Under the pieces are notes generated by a model. That model saw nothing but the letters and a program-made list of their open reading frames with translations, had not been told where the DNA came from and did no database searches. From Cordilura impudica (Eukaryota > Arthropoda > Insecta > Diptera > Scathophagidae), in NCBI GenBank assembly GCA_963682025.1, contig OY821519.1:145556312-145620311 (forward strand): a stretch of 64,000 bases of DNA, given 5' to 3'. The translations under genes were made by a program, and so were the position numbers. Shown in pieces: positions 43,087-55,381 of this stretch; the stretch's first letter is position 1; every line of letters starts with the position of its first letter.

Positions 43087-45429
43087 TGTCGCGGTGGTCG
43101 TTGTGCTTAACCCCTTTTTCTTTTTTATAATTGTAAATGTTTGGGCAAATCTGCCACTTGTTCGTTGCCATTTTTACAATTGTCATATTGTACAAACGAA
43201 AACGCAAAACATCAAAAAAGGTTAAGGTGGTCAGATCGTGGTTGGTGCTGGTATGCTTGCGTGAGCGCGGCTATGGCTCGTCGGATGGGGAGGTTCTTTC
43301 AACCAGTCTGGACCAGGAGTAACGACGGAACAAAAAAAAATCATACCAGACTGAAACTTGATGAAATTTGGATTAATTTTAGGGAAACCCGAAGCGAAAC
43401 TAATAGAAATGGATGGAAATGGACTAAACGGAAAGATGATCGACGATTAAAAAAAACTTACTGCAGTTGGACGCACTAGCTGTTGAAAGGTGTTGTTTCA
43501 ACTTTATGGCGGCCCTACCCTCTTGGAACCATATAGTCCCACCATTGACAAATCTCTGCCATTATTCTCGAGTTTGTCCCTACCTCTGATCTACTTACCC
43601 TTCGTTACCTTATTCCTAAAACCTACTCTAATAACGAGTCCATTAGCATTTCATTTTTAAAATTTCATGTGGAAAATGTATTTATTTAACATTGCCTTTT
43701 TTTTTATATATATAGGTATGTGGGTATATATAACTGGTAATAATTAATTTAGGTTAGTAAATATGAATGATCTTATTATAAATATACTCTAAATATCTAC
43801 AATAATTACAAAAACTTAAATAAAGTTACTACAATACTTTTCTTACTCAACGGCTACCTGATGAACGGTGATTTGATGGTACTCAATAGACGGCTTCGTT
43901 AGTGCAGGTTGGTGATTTGATGATGGAGATAATACCTTTGGTTGAGCTGGCGCATGGGACTGCGTGGGTGCTGGTGTTGGATGGCACATGTTCTTTCTTC
44001 ACGGTTTTAACTTTCTACCACATTCAACTTTTACATAGTTGGCTTTTAGCACTTTTTATTTGCAGGTTTTATGTTATACTAGATTTATATTATATGTGTC
44101 TATTGTTAATTTTTAATAGTTTTTATTTTCAGGTTTTATTTTATCTTGAATTTACATTGTATGTGTCTATTGTTAATTTTTAATATTTTTTATTTTCCGG
44201 TTTTATTCTATACTAAGTTTATATTGTATGTGTCTATTGCTAATTTTTTTTAACACTTTTTATTTTCAGGTTTCATTTCATACTAAATTTACATTGTATG
44301 TGTCTAATACTAAATTTACATCATATATTGTTAAAAATTTTTTTATACTTTTTATTTTCAGGTTTCCGTCTATATTTTACCTTATAAGTTTCTATTGTAA
44401 TTTTTAATATTTTCTATTTTCAGGTTTTATTTCATATTAAATTTATATTTTACATTTTTCTCTTTTCCGCATATCAAGGTTTAAGTATTCACATCTTCCC
44501 TTTTTTCAGGTTTTCTTCTATACATTACATATGTCTCTATTGAAATTTTTAATACTTTTTTATTTTCAGGTTTTATTTCCTACTAAATTTACATTGTATG
44601 TGTCTAATACTAATTTTACATCATATGTGTTTATTGTTAAAATTTAATAGTTTTTATTTTCAGGTCTTCTTTTATACTAAATTTATATTTTACATTGTTA
44701 ATTTTTTTTTTTTTTTGGATGTTTGAATTAGTTTTCACACTTGATTTTTTTCAAAATTTTAATTCTTTCACATGTTTACTCTTTTTCCTGTAGATTTTTT
44801 GTTTAACACGCTTTCTTTGAATTTTCATCAAAATTTTTGTCATTACAATTTTGTTTTACTTTTCAAAATTTTAAATTTTTAAGTTAGCATGTTTAGGATC
44901 AAAGATTTTTTTTTTTGTTTTTCTGAATTTTTCCTTTGGCATAGTTAACCTATTTACAATTTTCACATTCTTTTGTTTTCACATCTATCGTTATACTTAT
45001 ATTATATCTATTTTATGTCATTTTCTTAAGTTTTTTTCTTATGGTTTTTCTCCTTTTAATTTATCAAGTACAGTCTTATCACTTCACTATTATAATCTGC
45101 CATCTTTCACCTTTTTGTCTTCACCTAGATGTTGTTTTGACTGTCTCCTTTAGCGTGTGATACCCAACTGACCTTCCTCAACAAAAAACCCACGCTTCTC
45201 GATTTTTCCATACGTGCCAATTCTTCTTCTTTATACTTTTTTGCCACGTCGCGCATTCTCATTGGCTAATTAGGTCACCTGACCCCAAAACGAAATATCC
45301 CACAGAGGTGTATTACAATTTTCGTAGGGTTGTCGACGTGTCAAAAAGGAAATTTAAGTCTTGAGAAAAGAAGAACAATTGGCAACGTATGTACTGACAG
45401 AAATATGTCACTACTAGGGGGACATGACA
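43087..45429. mobile_element. 2.34 kb insertion with TG...CA ends, solo-LTR-like, TSD AAGT
   Basis: Copies A and C read continuously across this point (AATGCTAAAATAGCTAGTTG in A, reverse strand), while B has AATGCTAAAGT, an insertion, then AAGTACCTAGTTG. The 4 bp AAGT is duplicated (43083-43086; 45430-45433). The insertion begins TGTCGCGGTGGTCG and ends GGGGGACATGACA, so it has the TG...CA ends and 4-bp duplication of an LTR retrotransposon. With no coding sequence recognised, a long solo LTR (possibly BEL/Pao or long-LTR gypsy) is the simplest reading. Small frames at 43137-43480 and 43902-44183 are not supported as genes. Confidence 0.6.
44040..44705 (+). repeat. Minisatellite of about nine units, splice-acceptor-like
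   Basis: Units of roughly 48-95 bases (modal about 65) repeat TTTTTATTTTCAGG, TTTTATTTCATACTAAATTT, ACATTGTATGTGTCTATTG and TTAATTTTTAATA with small changes. Unit starts lie near 44048, 44120, 44186, 44256, 44346, 44408, 44500, 44555 and 44650. Each unit has a pyrimidine-rich tract ending in CAG or a close variant. Confidence 0.8.
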
Positions 45430-47780
45430 AAGTACCTAGTTGTTAATAATAAAAAAAAAAAACAATGTAAATTTAGCAAAAAAAAAAATTTTTATGTATA
45501 AATTTATTTAAAGAGAAAAACACAAAAATAACATTTGATGTATTTTTTGTTTGTAATATTTACATAAACATATTAAATAATACAAATAATATATATATAT
45601 TCTATATATGTATATCCATAACAACTGCATGTTAGAAATAAATCGGTATATTATTATATTTACATAAAATTCTGCAATATTTTGTTGTGTGGAAAATACA
45701 TTTCTTTTGCATTAACAGAGTGTCACTTCATTTTGCTCAGCGTGACTATGACACAGTAGATGGCGCCACAATTTTTGTTCTAATTAGCTTTGCAATACAT
45801 AGTTATTTCTATTTTAACATGAATGTTAATATTTTCAAATAGATATGTATCATACAGCACAATGTTAAGAGTATACACGGACTGATCTTTTATTTCATAC
45901 GTTTTTTCATTATTCTTTTACAAATATGAACATAAGTTTGGCATATTAACTTTTTGTTGTCTTTACAAAATAGAGAACTCGGTCATCAATGAGTTTTTTG
46001 CTTTCAGAACAGTTCTACATAGAATTATTATTCTGCTTTACCTACAAAATATCTGATTGCGATTACATTTAATTTTTAAAAATTGTTTATAATTACTAAA
46101 GCATTATTATTCACATAAATACAAAATTGCACTTTTTAAATTTTCCATTCAAATTTAAGAAAATATCAATTCTAAAAACTGGAATTAAAATTTCCAATTA
46201 TAGATTAGAAAAAATTAATTGAATTTCAGAAAATCATATCCTAACGTCGGAAATAATAATTTTAAATTTAGAAGACATCAATTGCATCTTTAATATATAA
46301 ATTTTATTCGTTAAACACAAATTGATTTCCAAAAAAAACACCAAATATGTTTACATTTAAAAAATTTTTACATGTAAAAAAAATATTGACATTCAGGAAA
46401 AATTAATAGCTTTTCAGTACCGCGACTCAGTAACTTCTTTTATCGATAGTCGAATCGTTAAAAAAAGAAAATTGCAAAATTATCAGTAAAATTTTTAAAC
46501 AATATTCGCTATTGTTAAAGTCAGCTGTTGTTGTTATCTAAACGACAACCATTTTTGTGTTGTTTATTCAATCGATAAAAACTTAAATTTTTAGGTTGAA
46601 ATGTTGTCATACATAAATAAAAATCATAAAATAGTGAAAATATTTTGCTTTAAATAAAAAATTTTTTTTATATAAATAAAAAAATTAAATAGCATATTCA
46701 ATTCATTATTTCATTTTCCAATAAATAAACAGAAATATTAGTAAAAAAATAAAGATATTAAACATAAACATAAAATCATCCTGTCAAACACGAAGTAATT
46801 TGTTTTTTCTATTCTTCTTTGTGTTTTTCGCTTATTTTGACAGAGATTCCACTCGTTTACAATTAAAATAAATAGAAAAATAGATTTTTCGACTGTCGTT
46901 AAGATGTATGTACTTAGTGATTCACTTAATCCTTAGTGCAAACAACAATAGCTGTCGATATATTTTGCGATTGTCGGATCGTTGAAATTTACAGAATGAC
47001 ACTACAGAAAACATTAATTTAAATTCAATGAATTTTAGAAAACGTCAAATGATATTTAAGAATTGCGAACATAAAAATTGTTACATAAATTAACGCAATT
47101 TGATGAGAATGTTATTTATATATAAATTTTCGCAATTTTTTTTGGATGAAAATTTGAAATTTTTCAGAAAATAAAGATAACAAATTATTTTATTTAAAAT
47201 GTTTGGGACATTTGGTTTTTTGCGTTTGGCATCCCTAATTTGAATATTTATTATTATAAATTTATTCTCTATGTTTTCCAAATATGGCAATATTTTAATA
47301 AAAAAATTGAGAGAGTTTTTTTGGTTATTATTTTGTTACTCCATTCGACCTATGTATATGGCCGCAATGAAGAAATGGCCAGTTAAAAGAAACTATACAG
47401 CCATCTCCAATTAGCACTATTTAATGCATATAGCCACCCTACACAACCATTTCCTTTGCAATGGAGGTTAGGGCGAGCTATTTAATTAGCAAAAACAAAA
47501 TTAAACGAGAAGTTATGCCATATAACCGGAAACGCATGCATATAGGTATATAACCTAAACGCATGCCGATCAGCAACCACGATGACAAAAAAGCAAACAC
47601 CGAAATAAATCCGAAATAATAGAAAAGACGAAAAACAACCCAAAGAATTTGTTGAAAAAATTTGGAATTAAGTTTAACAAATTGTTTACTTTTTCACTTA
47701 CATTTATTATCAAGACTCAAACCGAGGTGGAGGGTATCAAAGATTCGGCACAGCCGAATTTAACACTCTTACTTGTTTTT

Positions 47781-48119
47781 TTTTTTAAGTTTGATGGGAA
47801 AATGTCAATTTTATGATCACAAAAGTAAGTATGCAATAAATGGGTATTAAGTTGTTATTTAACATTAAGGAAGAAAAGTTCTGTCTATTTAAATTAAAAC
47901 CAATATATATGAGCGTAATAATCTAAAAAATGAAAAGTAAAGGGTCGCAGTGCGTAGAGCCTTCTTAATCTAATCTAATTTAAATATTTTTTTTTTTATT
48001 AGAAAATATATACATGATCTCAAACCGAACAATAAAAAACTAATTATTGCAATAAAGATCAACAATACATAAACCCAACATTAAATTTTTTGTTAATATG
48101 TATTAATTTATTAATTTTT
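47781..48119. other. AT-rich spacer, nothing recognised
   Basis: No frame or repeat match beyond T-rich sequence next to the family 1 end. Confidence 0.35.
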
Positions 48120-48365
48120 TATACCCTAGCGATGGCCGTCCGTTCGTCTGTCTGTGTGTCCATGTGAACCTTTTAATCAAACTACAAGTCGCAAATATCA
48201 ACATATTTCGATGACATTCAGTATTTAAGCTTCTACCAGCCATAGGATGAACCCTATTGAAATTGGTGAAAATCAGTTTATGTTCAGACCTAGTCCCCAT
48301 ACAAATGACCCCTACGAGATCGACTTAAATGCTCATAATACCCAAATTATTATATAGCCCATAGC
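48120..48365 (+). mobile_element. Family 2 repeat, partial copy
   Basis: GATGGCCGTCCGTTCGTCTG, TCAAACTACAAGTCGCAAAT, CCTATTGAAATTGGTGAAAA, TTCAGACCTAGTCCCCATAC. It is cut at about 48365 by Jockey-type sequence. Confidence 0.8.
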
Positions 48366-49380
48366 TATTATTCACTTTTTGTAAGAGACGTAGGAATTCG
48401 CCTTTCGCCTCATTCTTTTGCATAATTCTCCGTAACAATGGGAGAGTTTCTTTTCCCTGAACATTGATTTTTGTCCAATTGTGGCTGAAATAAGTTCGCA
48501 AAAGTCATACCAGGAGATACAGTTGACGAATATATGGCCTTTTTGACATTACTATTTACTAAAGAATTTGCTGAACTTTCCTAAGACGATAAAGCTTGTT
48601 TTTCACGTATTTTTATAGGGGTAGCAACCCCTCAAATTTGCAGGATGTCCTGGCTCTCCACAGTTTACACAAATCGGTTTTGAGCCCTCTAACTGACTGA
48701 GTGCGCATTCACCAGGTTGGTAGGAATTCTCTCAGTATTGCAGTTCCGAATATCAGTGTTCTTTTTATTTAGTTTTTCCCAGACTGGTTCAATAAATGCT
48801 TTATATAAGCAATTCCCGATAATTTTTTTCCGGGGGAAAGGGAAATAAGAAAGAGCCCAGTATCTGAGTTGCTTTTCCTTGAAAGAGATGTTATAAATTT
48901 AGATACGTTGCATACAATGTCTGGTACCAGCTGATCTAAAGCACTCTTTATTTCCTGTGTATCCATTCTAAAGTACAGGCCAGGTAAAACCAAAGAAATT
49001 TGTTTAAATTCTTTAGGAGCACAAGAATAAGATTTAATCTTCTTTTCTCTCAACAGAGACATCATTTCAGAGTGAACATAGGGTTCTGATATATAAAGTC
49101 TACTCGTTTGCTTATAGACATTTTTAATTTTGCAATGATATCCTTATCTACATCGCCTGAAATTACGGTAGCCATTTTGTTTTTCTTTTGTATGCCACCC
49201 ACGTCGCTGCCAGTATTTTCAAAATGAAGTTCACGCATCTGTGATCTCCCACTTGATGTGGAAATATCTATGTCGTTGTCACATAAACCGCCTTCTTATT
49301 AGATGGACCAATATCTTCGTCTGCTTCATTCTCCATATTGAATGTAAAATAGCCTCCCAATGCCTCACAATCAAATTGTT
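48366..49380 (-). pseudogene. Jockey-type LINE ORF1 (gag-like) relic
   Basis: Minus strand. Frame 49065-48769 reads REKKIKSYSCAPKEFKQISL, GLYFRMDTQEIKSALDQLVP and SDTGLFLISLSPGKKLSGIA, the central domain of a Jockey-clade ORF1. Downstream, near 48740-48600, GECALSQLEGSKPICVNCGE and PGHPANLRGCYPYK are the zinc-knuckle segment (CVNCGEPGH...). An acidic N-terminal piece lies near 49380-49150. Frameshifts and stops are frequent. It is a different subfamily from the Jockey element at 15849-17770. Confidence 0.75.
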
Positions 49381-49403
49381 TTTAATATAACAAAATGAAC
49401 CAA

Positions 49404-50130
49404 AAACAAGTAAGAAAATTATAGTCGGTCTAGAGACCCTATCTCTTAGGTCCAACTAATTGGATATAGAAAATAAGCGTAAACCAAATTTGAGTGGCAC
49501 TGTTATTAATTTTTTGCCTTCGGATATGAAAAACTTCATATAGGATCCTATACTTATACGAGGACTAGGTCAAAAAATGGATCAATTCCGACCATATTTG
49601 GTAAGGTCACTAATTTTTTGCAAAAATATATTCAAACCAAATTTGAGAAAAATCTGTGCAATATTTTTGGTTTTTGAAAGATTTAAGTAAAGATCGGGAA
49701 GCAGCTTTATATGGGGGCTATGACTAAGAATTGTCCTATAGAGTTTATTTTTGGACTACTGATAAATGGATGTAATAAACATATAGAAACCCAATTTGAC
49801 CGCGATATATATGATAATTTGGATCTTATGGCAATTTAGTTCGGTCTTATAGAGGTCATTTGTATGGGGACTAGGTCTGAACATGAACCGATTTTCACCA
49901 ATTTCAATAGCGTCCATCCTTTGACTGATGAAAGCTTATATATATACTAAATTTCATCAAAATATATTCATATTTGCGACTCGTAATTATATTACAAAGC
50001 TTACGGACGGACGGACATCGCTCAGAAAGTGATTCGATCGGTATAATAAAAGATGGGTCAATAACTTTTGATAGTTACAAACATCAGCAGAAAGTCACTA
50101 TACCCTGACCACATAGTGGTATAGGGTTTA
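49404..50130 (-). mobile_element. Family 2 repeat, near full-length copy
   Basis: Starts AACAAGTAAGAAAATTATAG with a shortened palindrome, (GTCY)n at 50004-50017, and ends ACCACATAGTGGTATAGGGTTT. It abuts a family 1 copy directly at 50131. Confidence 0.85.
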
Positions 50131-50489
50131 ATAAGTAAGAGTGTTAAATTCGGCTGTGCCGAATCTTTGGTACCCTCCACATCGATTTTACGTTTACATA
50201 TATATGTGGACTTATTGCACTACTTATAGCAAATGTAAACAATATAATTTAAAAAGGAAACAATTTGATAAACTTAATACTAAATTAATACAACAAACAT
50301 ATTGAATTTTTAACATTATCATCATTTTGGACATATTTTCTGAATGAGCGTGATATCAACAGACAGATGGACAGACGGACAGACGGACATCGCTATATCT
50401 TCTCAATTTTTTATAAGGATCAAGAATGTATATACATTATGGAATGACAAACTGATATATACCCTCTGCACAGTGGTGTGGAGGGTATA
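50131..50489 (+). mobile_element. Family 1 repeat, short copy (359 bp)
   Basis: Complete in both ends but short: ATAAGTAAGAGTGTTAAATT, TTCGGCTGTGCCGAA, then GACAGATGGACAGACGGACAG (GTCY core), and the terminal hairpin TATACCCTCTGCACAG...GTGGAGGGTATA. It shows that the long copies carry about 2.6 kb of extra interior. Confidence 0.85.
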
Positions 50490-50609
50490 AAAAATATAAA
50501 ATAATAAAACTTTCAAAAATTTTTCTAGTTGTTACCGAGTTCCCACCATTTTTTTTTTCTGTGTGCATATTTTATATTATAACACTTAAAAAGTATCATC
50601 AAATACTAA

Positions 50610-51010
50610 TGCCGTTTTCTTTTCTGACAAAAAATGTCGCATTTTATTTGCACTTTTTTCGAAAAGTGTATTTTTTATATATTCTTAATTAAGAATTTAA
50701 TTTTATACATCAACCGAAAGGTCTCAAAGTCTAGCGTTCGTAAATCGCAAAAAATTTTTAGCCATTGACTTCTTTCAGATCATAGTGTGAGAATATTTCC
50801 ACAATGTTCCCCTTTTTTGAATATTTTCACCCCATGACTTCAAAGAGCATAATAATCAAAATTTTTTGCATTTTATGAACACAGCACTTTGAGACCTTTC
50901 GATTGATGTATAAAATTAGGTTACTCTTAATTTAGAATATATAAAAAAATACACTTTTCGAAGCAAGTGCAAAGAAAATGCAACATTTTTTGTCAGAAAA
51001 GAAAACGGCA
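50610..51010. mobile_element. Harbinger-type MITE, TSD TAA
   Basis: TGCCGTTTTCTTTTCTGAC is mirrored by GTCAGAAAAGAAAACGGCA, with imperfect inverted similarity continuing for about 130 bases. The 3 bp TAA is duplicated (50607-50609; 51011-51013). The ends match those of the two Harbinger transposase relics at 22243 and 32712. 401 bp, non-coding. Confidence 0.85.
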
Positions 51011-51013
51011 TAA

Positions 51014-53044
51014 ATGATATCAAATGTACAACTAACAAATAATTTTTTTTTAAGTAATAATATATACTAGCAGATTCCAGCCCTCGAAATTCGAGCGCAC
51101 ATTCTAGGCAATTTTATTTTTTCTTTAAATAAAGACCCTACGATTATGCTAATCAATTATAGCCAATTTACAAATCAACACAAAAGACAAACTCATTTTG
51201 AATACAAACACATTAACAAATTTAATAAACACACACATAGGATTGTATAATTTTATGTATGGGTTAGTAGCAACTTTAAATGCAATTTACTCAAAACAAA
51301 GAAAAAATTTTAAAAATCTGTAAGTCTGCAAATGGGCTGAAAAGAAATACCTTTCAAATAATAAACGCTTGGTCAAAACCGGGATAAAACGGTAGAACAA
51401 AACATCAGTCACAAGGAATTGCCTAGCCTATTAATATTATAGATTATTTTCAAACATATTACTAGCATTTTTCGTTTCAATGCAATTTTCCACTTTTTAC
51501 CGCCTTGGCACCATGATGTTCAGCGTGTTTCCATATTAGGCAGTGTTCGTTTATCAAAACAACTTATGTTGATATTTCCCGTCTGAAGAGCATTTTGGTT
51601 ATAATTTGATAACCAGTACAAGTTTACAGATTTCTATGACTGTATTAACACATTCGGATACCATAGAAAAAACATGTAAGGAATTTACCCTTCTTGCTTT
51701 AATGCTCTAGAAAATCTTTGTGAAGTGAGAACCATATAAGTCTAATATCAAACTAGTAAGACATGCGTTAGATGAAGCTAATTTTTATTTTCAAGAATAC
51801 TGATTCCTGATATTTGACCAGGGCTGGACCTGGACTGGGTTATAGCTTGCATCCTATCCATCCTGCAGCTTTCCCTACAGACAACACCTCTGCAGATTTT
51901 TAATTAATTAGATGATCTTAGGAGTTGCTCCTAGATTAGATAACGCTGCATTTATCCAGTCCGGTAAGACGTTATTAAAAGCCTGTTTTATATCTAGAAA
52001 GACTATTTTCTTATGAGATCATTTTCTTGATAACACCTACAAGTTCTTGTAGAACTTTGACTTGGGAGCAATTGTTATACGTTTACGCATATCATACGCT
52101 CCAGTCTTTTCAAAAGAAAGGAAGAGTTAAGTTCCTATTCGTATATATAACCAATGGAATATCCAACCCGATTATTGGAATACTGTATGCTCCTTAATTC
52201 TTTAGCTAAATTTTTCTAGTTATTTCTAAAGTATTTTTCAAACCGCTAAAAACTGTGAGCGTTACAAACACCAGCATAAAATGTACAATGCTTGCTCAAT
52301 ACACAACAAACAAACCTTAATTGAAAGTTCTTGTTACGACCAATTAAATTTAAGTTGGTAATTGTTGACAGATATCTTTTTTATATACTTACGAGTAAGT
52401 ATGCGTTTAGTGATGTATGTCTACGTACTTTTAACAATGTTTATGAATTTGGGTGTCACTTATTTAACAGGAGTAACATCGGACTCTTTACTACAGGGAA
52501 TGCCGGCCATATTTTTAGTTATATTGTATTCTTTACTATAAATTTGACATAAAACTTATATTAAATTTTTTAACAAATGGAACATGTTAATGCTACCCTA
52601 ATGTACATACTCATGCAATATATACATACTTATTGGAAAACTTTCAAATCAGTTGTGATGTGTATAAAAATAACTTTGTTCCACAAAAAGATACCAAATA
52701 AACATCAATTTATCGAAACAAAGAAATGTTTATTAAACCGATTTAACTTTATATTGGCAGTAGAATTCACTAGAGCCTACTGTCTGAATCGACCTATATT
52801 GACAAAAAAAAAAAGTGGTCTACCCGGATAGGCTGGCTAACCAAACAACCGAATGGATTGAGTTTCCGCAAACAATTTATGAATAACTTTAATTAACATG
52901 AAAATTACATTTGCAAATAATAAAGTTCTTCTTAACAAGTTGCACACTCCATGTCGGTTAATTGCGCGGCTTGTTTGTTGCATGAATGGTATGTAATACT
53001 GTGTCCAAATGAAAAGGTGTCTTTTGCAATATAAACTCGGGGGA
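51014..53044. other. Spacer with old LINE scrap, otherwise nothing recognised
   Basis: Apart from the RT relic at 51905-52012 I see no supported gene. Frames at 52331-52552 and 52577-52831 lack any recognisable motif. Confidence 0.4.
51905..52012 (-). pseudogene. LINE reverse transcriptase relic
   Basis: The minus strand reads KKIVFLDIKQAFNNVLPDW followed by INAALSNLGATPKI, the RT palm block containing the first catalytic Asp (V-x-LDIKxAFNNV, as in R1/LOA/Jockey-type RTs). Only about 35 codons survive. Confidence 0.6.
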
Positions 53045-53205
53045 TTATCGATTTTTTTCCAGGTTTGTAGTACTGCAAATTTTAACCAGGGCTGCAGAGT
53101 CCATGATCAAGGCTGCAGACTCCGACCCCGATACCTCATTTTTTCTGTTGGCGACTCCAACTCTTTCCGACTCCGACTCTTCAATATAACATATAACATT
53201 GACTA
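53045..53205 (-). repeat. GGAGTC-rich repetitive patch
   Basis: The minus strand carries repeated GGAGTCGGA and GGAGTC motifs (GAGTCGGAAAGAGTTGGAGTC, GGGGTCGGAGTCTGCAGCC) typical of low-complexity dispersed repeats. No gene. Confidence 0.5.
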
Positions 53206-53229
53206 TTATATAGTTTGACTAGGAGAGGG

Positions 53230-53505
53230 AAAATGATATTTAGATCACTCCGTGACTGTGCATAACTATGCGAGACTGTGCGTGACTAAGTCAAAGTTAA
53301 TCTTTTTTCACAGCAAGTGTATAGACCAAGTTTCAGATCGATCGGATGAGGGCTGTGCGTGACTATGCGTGATTGTGCGTGACTACCCCAAAATTAATCT
53401 GTTGTCACAACAAGACTATGAGCCAAGTTTCAGATCAATTGGATAAGGGGGAATGCGGTTGAACAACGGAGAACAGACAGACAGACAGACAGAGAGTATG
53501 AGTTA
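53230..53505 (+). repeat. Two-unit repeat with GTGCGTGACTA motifs
   Basis: Two similar segments, each with GTGACTGTGC/GTGCGTGACTA runs, then AAGTTAATCT or AAATTAATCT, TTGTCACA or TTTCACA, and CAAGTTTCAGATC followed by GAT(C/T)GGAT, ending in a (ACAG)n tract at 53481-53500. The 3' wording (CCAAGTTTCAGATCGATC) resembles short repeats in other insect elements. Confidence 0.6.
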
Positions 53506-53827
53506 AAAGAAAGAGTTTAAAAATATGAATTTTCTATGTTGTCATTGTAATTCTAATTTTTTTTTTTTTTTTTTTCATTTATTCATCAACAACAGGTAAT
53601 TTACAATTTATTGACATTATTGAGGCTAGTTGGCAAACTTAATAACAATTCAGATTTTACTTGTAATTATATACAATAGGTATTAAGAATAAAGAAAAAT
53701 TAATGACAAAAGAATAAAAAATAATAATATACAGATTTATATACATACATATGTATGCACAATGAGATCTAGTTACATTTCCAGTGATCAGACTTAGTTA
53801 AGAAAGAAGCATTTCTAGCATTTCAAG

Positions 53828-55381
53828 TTAATATTCTTTCAGTTTCCTATTAAAAACTGATATTCTTTCAATATTTTTTAAATGTTGAGGGAGGTTATTG
53901 TATTCCAAACTCCCCATGTATTCCACCCTTTGCTTTGTAGTTTCCAGTTTACACCTTGCAATTCGTTGATTCATGTTGTTCCTTGTATTAAATACAGTTT
54001 GATTTCTTGCAAATGTAATGGTGTGATGACCAATATTATGCAATGATTTATAAACATGTAGCAATAGTTGCATTTTATATAATCCATATATCGGAAGAAT
54101 AGTGAAAGATACATCTTTATAAAGCAATAATGTTGAATATGTTAATGGGAGATTAAATACAGATTTTAATGCTCTATTTTGCGCTCTTTGCAATGATCTC
54201 AGTTCATTGCTCTTTTTATGGCCATATATTATTGGTAAATAATTTAAGTGACTATGAATAAATGCCTGGTAAATAAGAAACTTTGTTTTTGTATTAAATT
54301 TATTTTTAAATTTATAAATTAAACTAGTAGCAGATGCAATTTTTGATTTAATGTGCTGTATGTGACTATTCCATGACAATTTATTTTGCATTTATACACT
54401 GAGATACCTCGTTGAAGACGTTTCAACTACTTCGTTTCCATCAATACAAATACTGAAGTTTAGATCCCCAATTATATATGGCCTAAATCTCAACAATTTA
54501 GCTTTTCTAACATTTAAGATAAGTTTATTTATTCTCACGAACTCGGATATTAATGCTGCATCACGTTCCATATGGGCCTTTAAAGCTGTTTCATGTTTAT
54601 AGGGATAAAATATACATATGTCATCAGCATATAAAAACAAATTTCCAAATAAACCAAGATTCATTATATCGTTCAAATAAATAGCAAACAGTAACGGTCC
54701 CAAAACACTTCCTTGTGGTACTCCATATTCGACATGAACATAATTACTTTTACAATTATTTATTTCAACAAATTGCTTTCGATTTATCAAGTATTTTTTT
54801 ATCAAAGCTAATGACACTCTGTTTACATCATAATATGCCAATTTTTGAAATAAGATTTCAAAATCTACTAGATCAAAAGTCTTTGAAAAGTCATAAAACA
54901 TACCAGCCACGCCTTTAAAATCATTATCCAATCCTTGACAAATATTGTTTATAACATTTACTACAGCTTCCTCCTTATCACATCCTTTTTTGAATCCATA
55001 TTGGCATCTATATAAAAAGTTGTTATCGTCTAAATAAGAAGAAAGCTGTTTATGTAACACTTTCTCAAAAATTTTATCAATTATTGGAAGCAGAGCAATA
55101 GGACGAAACTTACCCAACTCTGCAGCATGGGTCTCTTTTGCTATTGGTATAACTTTGGCAATTTTTAAACCATCTGGGTACTCTGAGGTATCAATCATGC
55201 GATTAAAAATTTTTGACAAATACGGACATATAAAATCTTGGCACTCAAAAATCATTTTTGGTGAAATTTCATCATAACCCCAGCTTTTAGTTAAGTCCAG
55301 TTTAGATATAATATCAGCAATTTCTAAATCAGAAGTATAAATGAAATCAAATGTTTGTCGACATGGATTCAATGTTCTCAA
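53828..55381 (-). pseudogene. LINE reverse transcriptase, one in-frame stop
   Basis: Frame 55381-54392: DLTKSWGYDEISPKMIFEC, LGKFRPIALLPIIDKIFEK, GVAGMFYDFSKTFDLVD (first Asp block), VPQGSVLGPLLFAIYLNDI and FLYADDICIF (catalytic YADD). An in-frame TAA at 54389-54391 interrupts SSTRYLSV; the same frame continues MQNKLSWNSHIQHIKSK to RCKLETTKQRVEYMG and ends near 53828. The N-terminal RT region is separated from the endonuclease by a family 2 insertion. Confidence 0.9.

Larger units (their letters stand above)
42285..47780 (-). mobile_element. Family 1 long repeat, copy B (holds a 2.34 kb insertion)
   Basis: Continues the hairpin at 34478-34511. The (GTCY)n core is at 42391-42417, and the body is shared with copies A and C (GGCGCCA near 45763-45769, the GTCAGCTGTTGTTGTTATC block near 46519). 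It ends in GGTGGAGGGTATCAAAGATT, TTCGGCACAGCCGAA and CTCTTACTTG at 47780. Without the insertion at 43087-45429 it is about 3.15 kb. No long frame is conserved among copies. Confidence 0.8.

Noticed and set aside
43137..43480. Overlapping frames in the GC-richer part of the 2.34 kb insertion
   Set aside because: No recognisable motif, overlapping in two frames, and inside an LTR-like sequence.
52331..52831. Two moderately long plus-strand frames as small genes
   Set aside because: No motif, no splice structure, and composition like the surrounding AT-rich spacer.
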